Part shown: in pieces, positions 22,212 through 33,327 of the stretch
Layout: each line of letters starts with the position of its first letter
Numbering within the stretch: the stretch's first letter is position 1
Origin: Blastobasis lacticolella
Lineage: Eukaryota > Arthropoda > Insecta > Lepidoptera > Blastobasidae
NCBI GenBank assembly: GCA_905147135.1
Contig: LR990048.1
Location: 13,004,563 to 13,068,562, forward strand
DNA: 64,000 bases
Reading direction: 5' to 3'
Notes under the pieces: generated by a model
Databases searched by the model: none
The model's input: only the letters and a program-made list of their open reading frames with translations
Told to the model about the DNA's origin: nothing
Translations under genes and position numbers: made by a program

Positions 22212-23898
22212 TTAGTTATTGTTATGTCTTAGGTAGCAGTCATTTTTCTTGTACTTCAATAGCTTGCCCTGAACTCCGAGCACAAAGTTATCATTGACGT
22301 CAAAAGCTATAGCTGTTACCTTTCCAGGAACATTTTCGATTTTAATAAGTTTTTCTGAATCGTTTTCTCTAAAATGTAGTAAATTTTCACTAGCAACAAA
22401 CACGCTCTCTTTGTGAAAGGAGATTTGGGCCAAGCCATCGTAAGATACGTTACCAATTAACACTGGGGTGGATAGACTATTCTTCAAGACAAATAGCTTT
22501 TCTTCTTTTATAAAATAAAAATTATTTTTGTCATCGATACCGAGCTCATTTAAAGCTTCAAGTGTATGAAAGCGGATTTTCTTTTCACCATCGAGAAGGT
22601 AAATTTCTTCAACGCCATTATTAGTTTCGCTTACATATTTATTTCCATCTTTATCTACGAATACCATGTTCATTTTCATGCTGGACTGGGAGATAAGAAG
22701 AGCTCGCTCGGTTTCATAGTCGTACTGATACAATCCTCGGCCTGTACCGAAATACACATTCTTTTCTTTTTGAGCCATAGCTATTGAGTAGCTAATTCCA
22801 TCCGGCAATCCTGTCAATTAAAATAATCATTTAATTTCCCTAAAAAGACTTTAATTTCATTAAAATGGCTTGTTAAGCTAGCACGATTCGGTCGAGATTA
22901 TCATACTCGAGAGGTCGAGATACTCATAATCATCAATATCATCATCATATCAGCCGGAAAACGCCCACTGCTGGGCATAGGCCTCCCCCAGAGATCTCCA
23001 CAAAGGCCGGTATTGTGCTTTTAACATTCAGCTGGTACTAGATCGTCGCAAAACTACAATACACAATGCTCAAAATGAAATATTCATAGGGTACGGTATA
23101 AGTACCTACATCAAAAGCCTATAGGTAAGTGGACATATTAAAATTCAACCTTCCTCCCCTTATTCTAGCTTCTGAAAAGGCTCCTGGTTTAGCCCTTATA
23201 AAATCATCCACGGCATGTAGATAGGTATACTTACCTACCATATATTATTATTATATAATTATTATATTAGCCTGAATCATCCCACTGCTGGGCAAAACCC
23301 TCCCCCTCGATTCTTTTACTCTTCACGTGTTCCATTTAGTGGAACACAAAATCGGCTAGGTTCAACTATCTGTTCAAACGCAGTGCATTCAGCAATGGGA
23401 ATTTAAAATCGTATTAGTATTGTAATAAATAAACAAATATTCGTTCACACAGCGCCATCTAGCCCCAAACTAAGCAAAGCTTGTACTATGGGTGCTAGAT
23501 AACTAATATACAACTTAAATACTTTTTAAATACATAGAACACCCAGATCCGTAACAGAAATTAAGATTCATCATTTCAATTTCTGCCCGGCCGGGAATCG
23601 AACCCGGGACCTCTTGCGTAATAATCTTACCATTTACTGTACGAGGTGTCGATTTCTGCGCATTGATCACTTTGACATTGAAATAGAAGCCTTTTGAGTT
23701 TCGTCCAGACTCCACAAAGAACAAGTTTCCTTGGTAGTCATAATGTGCGTCAGTGGGATACGCGTCGCCCACTTGGTACGTTTCTGTCTTATTATAGTGG
23801 TCATTATTGATGGTTATATCAGACTGGCAACCAGTCCGAGGCAAATCGAACGAAAAACAAACTTGAAGGAGCCAAAGTAACACCACAGCAGACTTCAT
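22212..23898 (-). CDS. Ommochrome-binding-protein-like secreted protein
   Basis: Two minus-strand exons, 23898-23631 and 22810-22212, join G|GA in phase and give 288 aa, close to the size I recall for the Manduca sexta hemolymph ommochrome-binding protein. The start shows a clear signal peptide (MKSAVVLLWLLQVCFSF), then DLPRTGCQSD and a glycosylation sequon (NKT). The rest reads as repeated beta-strand segments typical of the family (LFFVESGRN, NVYFGTGRGLYQYD, NKYVSETNNGVEEIY, LHFRENDSEKLIKIENVPGK, FVLGVQGKLLKYKK), suggesting a propeller-like fold. In moths such proteins bind ommochrome pigments in hemolymph; that role here is inferred by similarity. The 820-bp intron contains a SINE starting about 11 bp after the donor and fragments of other repeats. 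The coding frame is intact. Confidence 0.87.
22940..23045 (+). repeat. Dispersed repeat G (LINE-tail type)
   Basis: 'aacgcccactgctgggcata', 'ggcctccccca', 'gagatctccacaaaggccgg' and 'cagctggtac' recur, in the same order, at 26395-26520 and 38636-38735, with a shorter piece at 23275-23312. It lies in the intron of the ommochrome-binding-like gene. It is an interspersed repeat common in Lepidoptera. Confidence 0.7.
23421..23619 (-). mobile_element. SINE family A, copy A1 (5'-truncated)
   Basis: Minus-strand sense. It starts inside the tRNA-like head at 'acgcaagaggtcccgggttc' (B-box like GGTTCGATTCC), continues through 'cagaaattgaaatgatgaa' and ends with 'ggggctagatggcgctgtg' and an A/T-rich tail. 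Full copies are at 40937 and 47866. It lies in the same sense as the host gene and begins about 11 bp past the exon-1 donor. Confidence 0.88.
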
Positions 23899-24297
23899 TA
23901 TTTAAATAAATACAGTTCTAACTTGCGAACGTAGTACACTTCTCAAAGCTCCACAAAAAATGTATACAGGAGCTAAGTAACAACATCTGATAATGATTTC
24001 GTTCACTAGACCCATAAGCGCAAATTGACTATTAAAAATAATGATAAAGGGCATAAATAAAAATTACTGTGCCTTGCAGTGATAATATGTGTAATTAATA
24101 AGTCAGCTACAGTAATAATTCTAGTCAATTACAATCAGTCTTAAATATATTTATAAAATTATTACATTGTTGTACTTCTATAACCTAAGGTAAAGCTATT
24201 GAACTGATATTTGCTGATAAAACAATATATTAGCTGTCAATAAATAAGTATCTACTAGGTAAGACGTACTACTGAAGATTAAAAATAATTATCTTGG

Positions 24298-24445
24298 TGT
24301 CAATTTCCCCGTTATGCTCTCGCGCGCCCGAGGGCTCGGGTATGAACTTGACCATGATGAGGATTTAGAAGATCAGGTAATTACAGTGCAACGACTGCAT
24401 CTCTGATCTCCGTGACCCGTGACAGGGGAACCTGACCAGATCACC
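24298..24445 (-). repeat. SINE family B fragment
   Basis: Shares 'tgctctcgcgcgcccgaggg', 'cttgaccatgatgagga', 'caggtaattacagtgcaacg' and 'aggggaacctgacc' with the other family B copies. The tRNA-like head is absent. Confidence 0.65.
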
Positions 24446-24686
24446 AGCAGCCCGACCGCCTAACTCGAATTGAACATCGCCATATAAATGACGTCACATA
24501 TAACAAACATAATGTGTGACGTCATAGCGATACCTATTGCTTAAAGATACCAAATAATATGTCCAACTTCTTTGATTCGAGTTAGGCGGTCGGGCCCCTG
24601 ACAATACACATTCTACTACCTACTGATTAAGACATCAAACAGTTCAAAGACATAGGTAATACCGCAAGATGACAAAATCTGACCAG

Positions 24687-24936
24687 TAGCCGTATTCACA
24701 ATGGCTCGGAAATCGGATTCGGATACGGAATCGACAAAGGACCCCGCAAAAGTTCTTAGGAAAATGTGGCGTCAGTTAATTTTGATTAAATATTCATATG
24801 TTATAGAGAGTAGAGTTTCCGTGGAATCTATCGGGATTCTGAATAACAGGTTTCGAATCGATCGACACGGATTCGCCGCTCACGATTTCGTGTCGAATCG
24901 TTCGGAAACGGTTTCGAGTCATTGTGAACACGGCTA
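24687..24936. mobile_element. MITE family D, copy 2 (250 bp)
   Basis: Same TAGCCGTATTCACAATG terminus and near-identical interior as 14650-14900. The right end carries one mismatch (gaacacggcta). Its strong identity to copy 1 argues for relatively recent spread. Confidence 0.88.
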
Positions 24937-25609
24937 GTGATCTTCTGAAAGCGGGTAGAAGTATAGAACAAAAGTTCTTCAAGGACTAGAAGGGATTTAA
25001 TTTCCATAATATTTAAAACAATCATGAGCAGATTTTTTTTCTTAGTACCTTGGTTTACAAGTGTCTTATAATAACTGCGACAGTTTAAACAAAACAAATA
25101 ATTTGCCTTGTAATAATGAAAAGTCATAATACATTTTAAGATCCATAAAATTGCAAAACCATCAACATAAAACATGAAATAAATAATATAATAACATATA
25201 ATATAAAAATAAATAATTTATCATAGATTAAATCAAATGTACGCGGCTGCATACCTAATAGCGCCACGAACTTATTTGTGAAAGTGAGAATTTAGGAACT
25301 ACAGCCGCCAGGTGGAGAAGTCATTAGATTGTCAGTCTTTCTAGATTTTCGCTACAAATTCAGTTCACAGTGAGGCTAAGTTAGCTTTATCGACGCTTTT
25401 GAGCGAGTTATTTTAAACTGAATGGCAATGACAGTTGCAATTTCTGGTGTATAGTCTTAGATTGGCGCGTGTATATGGCTGAATTCTTAAAAAGAACTTA
25501 CTGAATAACAAATTAGCTTACTTACAAGGTTTTCGTCAAACGATCACGTCGAGGAAGGTTTTTGCGAATGATTTTACTGAGGAGTTCGTTATCTTTTCGT
25601 TGCAATCTT

Positions 25610-25720
25610 TTTTTTTTATGTTATACGGCAGACAAAACAGACAAGCGGGCCACCTGATGGAAAGTGGTCACCGCCGCGCATGGACATCAGCAACACCAGG
25701 GGAGTCACCAATGCGTGCAA
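25610..25720 (-). repeat. Dispersed repeat H, minus sense
   Basis: T-run, then 'ggcagacaaaacagacaagcg', 'ggccacctgatggaaagtgg' and 'caccgccgcgcatggacatcag'. The reverse-complement arrangement appears at 43706-43800 and 59362-59465, and a same-sense copy at 50567-50665. Non-coding. Confidence 0.7.
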
Positions 25721-26129
25721 TCTACTAATTTTTTCATTAGCAAAGTCGACAACGTAAGCCAAATAATCCAACACAATCACAATTTCAACGAGAGCCTTGG
25801 CGCCAACCTCGCCAACTTAGAGAAATCGCCCTGGCAATGGGCAGGCCTAATGGGGCGGATAGGTTCTCGAGTGACGACCACGTACCAGAAATTTAGCGAA
25901 AAACGGCCCCCACGAGATGGATGTACGACCTTGTAATGTTTGTAGGAAACCGATGGATGTGTAGCGACATCTTTCGCTCCAATAGGGAAACTGAACAATA
26001 TTCACATTACGAGTACAACGAACACAAGGTTGGCAAGCAGCCGCACATAGATGGCGCTGACCGTCCTACATCGCGCTAGAGAAGTGTGTCAACTTCCGTG
26101 GCATATATACAACTTCCGACGATCAACTG

Positions 26130-26640
26130 TCGAAGGCGTGGTGGGGGAGGCCTTAGATTCAGCAGTGGACGTCCTGCGGCTATGAGATGATGACTACATG
26201 ACTTATCGACTGTGTGACGCGGGCGTGAAAAGGCGCCAGGAATTTTTTTCAGGGGCGCTTTAGGTGGTACAAAAACTCGCTGAACGCTTTTTCATGCGAA
26301 CCAGCGGGGTATTGGTTATATCGGTGGACAAGTGAATTTGACATTTGATAATTCTCAACTGTATCAACTGTCAAATTCAGTTGTCTTTGCTGGCCTTCAT
26401 TATCACCATCCCAAGGACGCCCACTACTGGGCATAGGCCTGCCGCAGAGATCCACAAAGGCCGGTCCTGTGCCTTCCGCATCCAGCTAGTACTTGCGATC
26501 TTTACCAGGTCGTCGGTCTACCTTGTGGTCAGCCCACCTTTGTTCGATTGCGGATCTCCTCGTATAGCCCTCCGAGACTCCGAGTATAGCCCTTTCCATT
26601 GCTCTTTGGGTGTCAGTGAGCTTTCTTATAAGGCCCATAG
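26130..26640. repeat. Composite of repeat G and an RTE-like fragment
   Basis: 26395-26520 matches repeat G. The end of this block, read on the minus strand around 26640-26560, shows an RTE-like AHV/LTDTQRAMERAILGVS-type phrase, so a truncated LINE tail lies here. 26130-26190 carries the inverse 'ggaggcct ... cagcagtggacgtcc' end. No intact frame. Confidence 0.55.
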
Positions 26641-27372
26641 GGAGCGGCCTAAGTTGACCTTAAATTGGCACAATCTATGTGTGGATCAATCTTTACAGCG
26701 TCCTTTAGTATCTTTCATACAGAGTTGTCATGTGACACAGGAGGTAACAGATAAAACGGAGGGGACAATATTTAATATGACAGGAATGTGACGCTTTAGG
26801 TACGAATGGTTGTGCTTTAAATTTGCCACAGAACAAAAATATCGTCGTCTCGAGACGTTTCTTATTTTACCTATTATTTAGACTTATCCCTTTCATGCCC
26901 CCTCTCCTCCATATCGTGGACGACCACGATCATATCGTCACGTTACAAATAATAAAAGCGCCCAAAGACAGAGCTTTAAGTGAATTCAGACATAAAAAGT
27001 CAGAACTGCTACATACACCATAATACAAAATATATTTTTTTACAGTATTTATTTTGGAGGTTGCTTGAAACAACTCTCTTATTATGTAATACGTGGTACG
27101 TAGCCACGGCTTCTGCAGCGTGAAACACCATAATTTAGGCTCAGACCAAATAAGAAATAACGACACATGCTGGCGCACGCAAAACGCCATGCTCTGTGTA
27201 CATATACAGGTCACACGCTCACGTTGACAACAAAACCCATGCACACATGTTTACGAAACCGGTCTCGTGTCATTGTTGACAGCGCGCCATCTTTTATCTT
27301 TTCGTTATCGTTCATCTTTTTCTTATTTGATCTGAGTATCATACTTAAATAAATTTTAGAATTCTATTAATT

Positions 27373-30300
27373 TCATCCATTTTTATACTCGCTAAAATCA
27401 CAATTAGGTCCGTCGTTCTCCTCCGTTTGGTACTGTAGGTAGGACGGCATGCGTCCCTGTCTCTCGCATCTGATTTTATGTATTTTCATTCTATGGCCTT
27501 GTAGTATTTTCCTGGAAATATAAAAAGATAAATGTTTTAGCGATCTACACGCCTAAGAAGCCTGTTTTGACAGGTGTTGGAATTTCCTTGTGTCCACGAC
27601 CAAAATTTCATTTTCTATTATGCATAATAGACAATTAAGGACTGTGTTAGCATTTGTTCCCGCGCTTTCGCACAGATCTAAATCACATACAATCCATTGC
27701 AGGACTTAGGGCCTCGCCCATAGATCTAAACAGCTTTACGTCAATATTCCATCCCTTGAGACTGTGATCACAATTACGTCTATCAAAAGATTTGAGCAAC
27801 TTACTTCGTGTTGAATCTCTTCAAACAAACGTCGCATTCGACTGTGCTTGTGCGCAGATGGATGTCCCTGATGTGTCTCTTCATTTGGTACAGGTACGTG
27901 AAACCCTTATCGCAATAACTGCACTGGAAACAATATCGATGTGTATGAGTATTGTTGTTTTGCCCATAAGAAAACTACATTCTTCTTAGAATAACAGTAA
28001 CCAAAAATCGTAAGTGATAAATTTATAAAAAAAATAATGGACTTCTCAGTCATGATCAGTCTCAGTCAGACTAGCAAGAATTTCGGTTTTCCAAGACTCT
28101 TTCTCAAGCTTAGGTACTCGCTAATGGCGCCAACTAGTGAGCAAAAATACGTTTTAGTGCCACAAACTTTTCTAACCCGGTGACGGTCGGCTTTGCGGGC
28201 GGCGCTGTTTTTGGCATTGACATGTCAGTTCAAATACATTTCAGAATAAAGTGTTACCATTTTTCTAGTTTCAGTTTTGGCCACTGAGTCCAAGGGCCAA
28301 GAATACCGGATCAGATAAGTTTGTGGCACTGTAGCTCTCATTTACCTAAAATTGGGCTTGTCATTGAGCAAACCACCCATGAAAAAGAATGACTATTTTA
28401 GGGTCGACAACGCGTGGGCGATGCCCCTGATATTGCGAACGTCCACAGGCTGCGGTGACTGCTTACCATCAGGCTGATCATTAGCTTGTTTGCCACCTTA
28501 CTGGTATAACTCAAAAAATAAAATTCATAGACCTAGAGATAGATCATCCACCATTGAATATGTAAGCAATTTCGACACTTACTTTGAAAGGCCTATTAGT
28601 GCTGTGCACATGTCGCATATGCTTCGCCAGGTTGCTGGATGTCCTTGTGGCTTTCGGACAGTGTGTGCATTTATACGGCTTATCTTCCGAGTGTATACGT
28701 TGGTGTACTTTGAGCAGATCCAATGAACGGCCTTGATATGGACAATGCTGACATTTAAAAGGAAATATGTTGTAGTGAATGTTCCTGAAAACGTAAAAAA
28801 GACAGTGTTTGAGATATTAGTTTTTTTATCTAGCAAAAGCCAAGGGGTTTATTATGACGCAACAACAAGAGATCGACTTCCGAATATGATTCCATATTTG
28901 GGTATGAATAAAAATGCTTGGGATACAGCGCCATCTAGCCCCAAAGTAAGCAAGCTAGTGAGTGCTGGATAACTGATAAACTACTTATACTTTTTAATAC
29001 TATACATACTTATTATACATATAACACCCAGACCCGTACTATAATTAAAACTCATCCTTTCAATTTCTGCTCGGCTGGGAATCGAGCCTGGGACTTTTGC
29101 GTGGCATGTTAACCAACTGAACACTCAGGTCGTCAACTGTGTTGTTCTTTGCATGTGTACGTAACAAGGTACATGGAAAAACCAGCTGTCTCGGCCACCT
29201 ACTTCATTTTCATACAGGGGTTTAGGAGAGACGTTATAAAGCGAACATGTTGTACTTACATGTGAACAAGAAGAGTTGCATATGAGCGAGATACTTTCCC
29301 ACATATGTCACATAAGAAAACCTTTGCAGATTTCGCCTGTTCTCCTGGTGGTTTAGTATCGCCGAAATCCTTTTTACATTTTGACAAGTGTTTGCTATAT
29401 GATTTCTGAAATATAAAAAAAACTACTAATAATTATCGTGGAATATAAACCATTTGTGTGCTGGCTTCTTCTCTTAATTCATCTAATAAGATTATTTGTT
29501 TGGAAGCTGCAATTTCATATATATCATGAGGTATCTGTCAGAATATAATTATATAGATTGTAAAATCTGTTTTATGCCTACCACCCCTCGAAAAGGCTCC
29601 GCGAAGAGGGATGTAGGACTAAATGGGGGCTACAGTGCAAGAGCAATTGGGGACTGATCAGTTGGCGTCACCTGCACCGGTGAGTAAGGTCTGGTCAGTC
29701 ACTCGTCTAAATATTGTCGTTTTAATGGCTATCCAACTTTCAACGAGCGTTTGATTAATAGCACGCCGTATTTTGAACACAGGTATCACCTTCCGTTACC
29801 AGTCATCAGTGGCGCCGTCTAGTGCCTGCTCTCCTCTTTTCGGGATACTATCCATATGAACAGTGGTGACAGAGTACAAAATAGTGCTATTTAGTTTCGT
29901 GGTAATATAGTTTTGAATACCTATAGCCGGCATGTATAACAACTAGAGCTAGCGATCTTGAACGCTACTTTACGCCCTTACTTTGTCGCCGACACTATGT
30001 AAACTGTTTTCGTTTGTAAACATCACGGGGAGATAAGAAAACGATAAATTTGTGAAAAAATAGCGAACGAATTTTGAATTAGAGCATCAGTGGCGTAGTG
30101 GTTTAAGTTGTCCGACTCGTAATCGAGAGGTACCGGGCTCCATTCGTAGTGCGGCCATGTACCAATGATTCTTTTCTGAGTTATGTACATTAGTTGAATA
30201 CTATCTGATGCTCTTGCGGTGACCGAAAACATCGTGATGAAACCTGCACATTCAGGCGACTGAATCCAATCTGGTTACGTTCCTCATTTAACAGGGTCAC

Positions 30301-32042
30301 ACAGAGGTCAGATGGCAGTCGCTCCACCGTAATTATCTGATCTGCCAAATCCTGGATCAAGGTAAAAGGCAAATTCACGTAGTCACGTGGAATTACCCTG
30401 AGGTGGATATGTGGCATTACGCGACTTGTAGAGTAACGAGTACCTTAATCCGTGACAGCCTTGGCGTGAGAGACATCGAGGATAAGATCTAAGAGGCACG
30501 CCTGCGCTAGTTTGGTCACGCGTTACGTACGCCCCAGGGATACGTGGGAAATAGGTGCCTAAACCTGTCTGTATCAGGAAAGAACTCCCGCAAGATCCAC
30601 GAAGCGATGGCTTGACATCATCGATTTGGTCGCTGGAATAATGATGATGATTCTGCCGGATAATATAATCTGCCGAAGGGTAGTATAAATCAAGAAGAAA
30701 AAATAGGTATATTCAAATTGTAAAGAAATAATGTCTTACCAAGTTAGAGAATTCTTTACTGCATAAGTTGCACCCCCAGATTTCAGAGCTATCAGAAAAG
30801 GCTGGAGAGGAGACGTTATACATTTCGCTGTCACTCTCAGCTTTGGCATCTATTTTATTATCATGCTTCAAATCATCTTGTTCGTCATTCAAATCATTGT
30901 CAAACTCAATTTCATTGATGTCTTCAGTTTCACTGTTGTGCTTAACATGTATTTTTATTTTGCTCTCTTCTGAGAGTTTTATCTTTATTTTGCTTTCTGA
31001 CTCTGTATTTAGTAAATAAAATAAGTTAAAGTTACTTATAACTAATTTAGATAAGTGTCAATTTTGTAGGTCAATAAAGAAAATACATAAAAATGCTAAA
31101 GAGAAAAAATGAAACCAAATCACTAAAAAATTAATGCTTCAATGTACAATCTTCCATCCCTCACTGTCTCTTTTAAAACTACTGTATGGAAATCATCTGG
31201 GCATCATAGCATATTATGATGATGTTACAAGTTATTCTAACTTTGAAAGGATAAAGACCTGTGGGCCCCACATAACATTTTACAAAAATTCTCTCACAAC
31301 AAACATTTTAAAAAATAAAATTTAAAAAATTCACATAATCATTGTAAAATACAGCTAACTATATAAAAGATAATTTATCACCCTTTGAATGCCATAATAC
31401 ACATAAATGTAACTAGAGAAATTAAAATGAGAAATTAAAAAGCTTATCAAAGTCTAGAAATTAGATCAGTAAATGACGCATATAAAAATAACCGGCATCC
31501 AAAAGGCAAATAAAAAAAGGAAAAAACTATAAAAAAAGAAATATTTAATACATACTTTAATTTTATACAATAAGTGGTGCTGGCCTAGTCTAATTACCTT
31601 TCTTTTGTAATAATAACTTTGTCATCACATCATTAGTACGTTGGCACATGTCCCTGAACAAGACACAACCCTTCAGTAAGTCCAGGCAGCTCTGGCACAT
31701 TTGGTCTGGCAAGTCGTCTGACTGGTTTACCTGAGATACAAGTAGTTCAATAACGAAGGGTTTATATTTTTCTATTATGCTTTTTATTTTAATATTTAAG
31801 AATCACAATAATCCATTTAAGTAGACTTGTAAAGACTTTGAAAGAAAAATCAAGCCATTACGAAGTATTGACTCTATGTGATGGAAAAGAAACAAAAAAA
31901 TAGTAATAAATAAACAAATGTCTTTGATACTTACAGTAACTCCTGTGAAGCTCTTAATCTCTTTAGGAATTTCAGGTTGTAGAATGTTATTAAAAATTGA
32001 TATTATGCCTTTTTTATCATTGCATATTCTGCACATTGTCAT
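27373..32042 (-). CDS. ZAD + C2H2 zinc-finger transcription factor (minus strand)
   Basis: Seven exons, all joining in phase: 32042-31935, 31730-31598, 31002-30740, 29405-29260, 28784-28583, 27923-27805 and 27511-27373 (stop TGA 27375-27373). The product is 369 aa. A ZAD domain (CRIC at residues 4-7, CQSC at 48-51) is split between the first two exons. An acidic linker rich in E, D and K follows. Six fingers span residues 158-335: a C2HC variant (CNLC ... HLSKC), then CDIC, CQHC, CTHC, CSYC and CDVC fingers, the last two separated by DIH-LRTSTVE. The last finger is assembled across the final intron (CDVCLKRFNTK|KILQGHRMKIH), which strongly supports the splice model. ZAD mediates dimerisation in insect nuclear zinc-finger proteins, so a DNA-binding regulator is inferred. 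It is head-to-head with a second ZAD gene starting 1.3 kb away. Introns contain a SINE A copy, a SINE B copy and LINE debris. Confidence 0.93.
28267..28330 (+). repeat. Short intronic repeat shared with the neighbouring ZAD gene
   Basis: 'cagttttggccac' and 'gatcagataagtttgtgg' also occur at 35147-35183 in an intron of the plus-strand ZAD gene, on the same strand of the window. It could be an independent insertion of one element or a trace of common ancestry. Confidence 0.5.
28390..28500 (+). repeat. Dispersed repeat H copy
   Basis: Contains 'gcgaacgtccacaggctgcg', 'gtgactgcttaccatcaggc' and 'gcttgtttgccaccttactgg', matching 48385-48482. It lies in an intron of the minus-strand ZAD gene. Confidence 0.65.
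28925..29137 (-). mobile_element. SINE family A, copy A2
   Basis: Minus-sense copy, full length through the tRNA-like head ('cgacctgagtgttcagttgg' end at 29137) but diverged (GGCTCGATTCC at the B box). It lies within an intron of the minus-strand ZAD gene, in the gene's own sense. Confidence 0.85.
30081..30375 (+). mobile_element. SINE family B, copy with tRNA-like head
   Basis: 'atcagtggcgtagtggttta' begins a tRNA-like head with 'ggtaccgggctcc' in the B-box place. It is followed by 'tctgagttatgtac', 'catcgtgatgaaacctgcac', 'cagatggcagtcgctcc' and 'taattatctgatctgcc'. Antisense to the ZAD gene in whose intron it sits. Counterpart on the other strand: 49163-49515. Confidence 0.8.
30440..30640 (+). 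pseudogene. LINE ORF2 C-terminal debris
   Basis: Plus-strand reading, with frame breaks, gives LGVRDI-EDKI-EARLR-FGHALR-PQGYVG and a later GR-R...-W-DIID piece. This pattern is typical of the last ~60 residues of some LINE polyproteins. A sister fragment is at 44660-44830. It lies within an intron of the minus-strand ZAD gene. Confidence 0.6.
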
Positions 32043-33327
32043 ATCTAATTTATTGGGGATTTGGTTTACACTGTGGAAATATTACACCAAATTACTAAGT
32101 CATTTGTTTTATTCTTATAGCATTTTTTTAAGTTCCAGAATACACATATTACAGAGCATAGCACATATAATTATTTACCTACAGATAATGAAAACTCGAG
32201 AGTTATTTGGTCTGCATTTGACTGTACAAATATTTGTCTAAACATTACGCAAATTTTGGGTTAAATGTACCTATATGGCTCCAGCCACTAAAAAGGACTA
32301 AAGTGAATCTTCTATAGCCCCTGTCGCATTTCAACTGATACCATACATTATCTGCAGTACAATAATTAAGTAACACTTTAAAGTTAAACTCAGATTTTAC
32401 TTACCTCTTTCTCATCTTGACTTTCTTCTTTTTCTTTGATTTTTGTAGCGCATTAGCAAATATCAAAGATTTTAGCAATAGTAATGAAGTCATTCTAGCT
32501 TATTTCAGTTAAAAATCTACCGTAACAATATTGAAAACCTTTCCACTTTTCAACCGAAGCCCGAACTCAATTCACTGAATTTCCTTCTTCAGTAGAAAAC
32601 CATTACAAACTATGTATGTACGGTTATTTCCTTTCCTCCTCCTCAGGTATAAGTGGTCTACGAGTTTTCAGGACCTACTCCTCTCACAAATTAGAATAGA
32701 ATATTCACAGAACACTATACTCCACAGAATTTTTAAAAATATAATAATATGAAACTATACTATACTCCTTCTCGCCCTTGCGTCCCTCCCTCTCCTCCGC
32801 CTCCTCTGATAAAAAATGACATTGACATTTGACAGTAAAATGATTGACAATGACAGATTGAACTTTTTTCTTTTATGGCTTTGGCATCTCTAAAAATGAC
32901 CTCAACATACACGATTTGTGTAAAATTTTTATTTCGTTTGGTAGTTTGATGTTTGTACATATTGTAATGTAACTATGTATATAACATAATAATAGTAATA
33001 ATTAAACATACACGATGGACCATTATAAAGCGGACTCAAAAAATCCATCGAGGACAGTGTGGACCTTGTTGTGGATGGTTCACAGGGACTTTTTATATTT
33101 TAAACGGATTATTTTCGATTAGTTGTCGGTTTTTATAAACTGGAGCGCATGGCTCTATGTGTAAAAATTGGCTGATGTGATGACATTTGTGTTGTATGGT
33201 GTGATGTGACATTTAATTTTTGTAAACATGGTAAGGTAAATTAAATAATTTTATTTTCTTTTAGATTTAGCTAAAACAAATGTAAAGTGTTAATTTTGGC
33301 TCTAAAGGTAACATTGTATACTACATT
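32043..33327. promoter_or_regulatory. Shared head-to-head upstream region of the two ZAD genes
   Basis: 1285 bp lie between the two start codons. Both 5' UTRs and promoters must be inside it or pass through it. I see no TATA box at a sensible place and no long repeat. ATG followed by GTAAGG at 33229 might be a non-coding leader donor for the plus-strand gene, but this is not established. Confidence 0.5.

Noticed and set aside
23576..23619. tRNA gene
   Set aside because: The GGTTCGATTCC B box belongs to SINE family A. No cloverleaf with paired acceptor arms is present; the same applies at 40937, 47866, 49480 and 51950.
30190..30417. 75-codon minus-strand frame
   Set aside because: Lies within the SINE family B copy and its flank.
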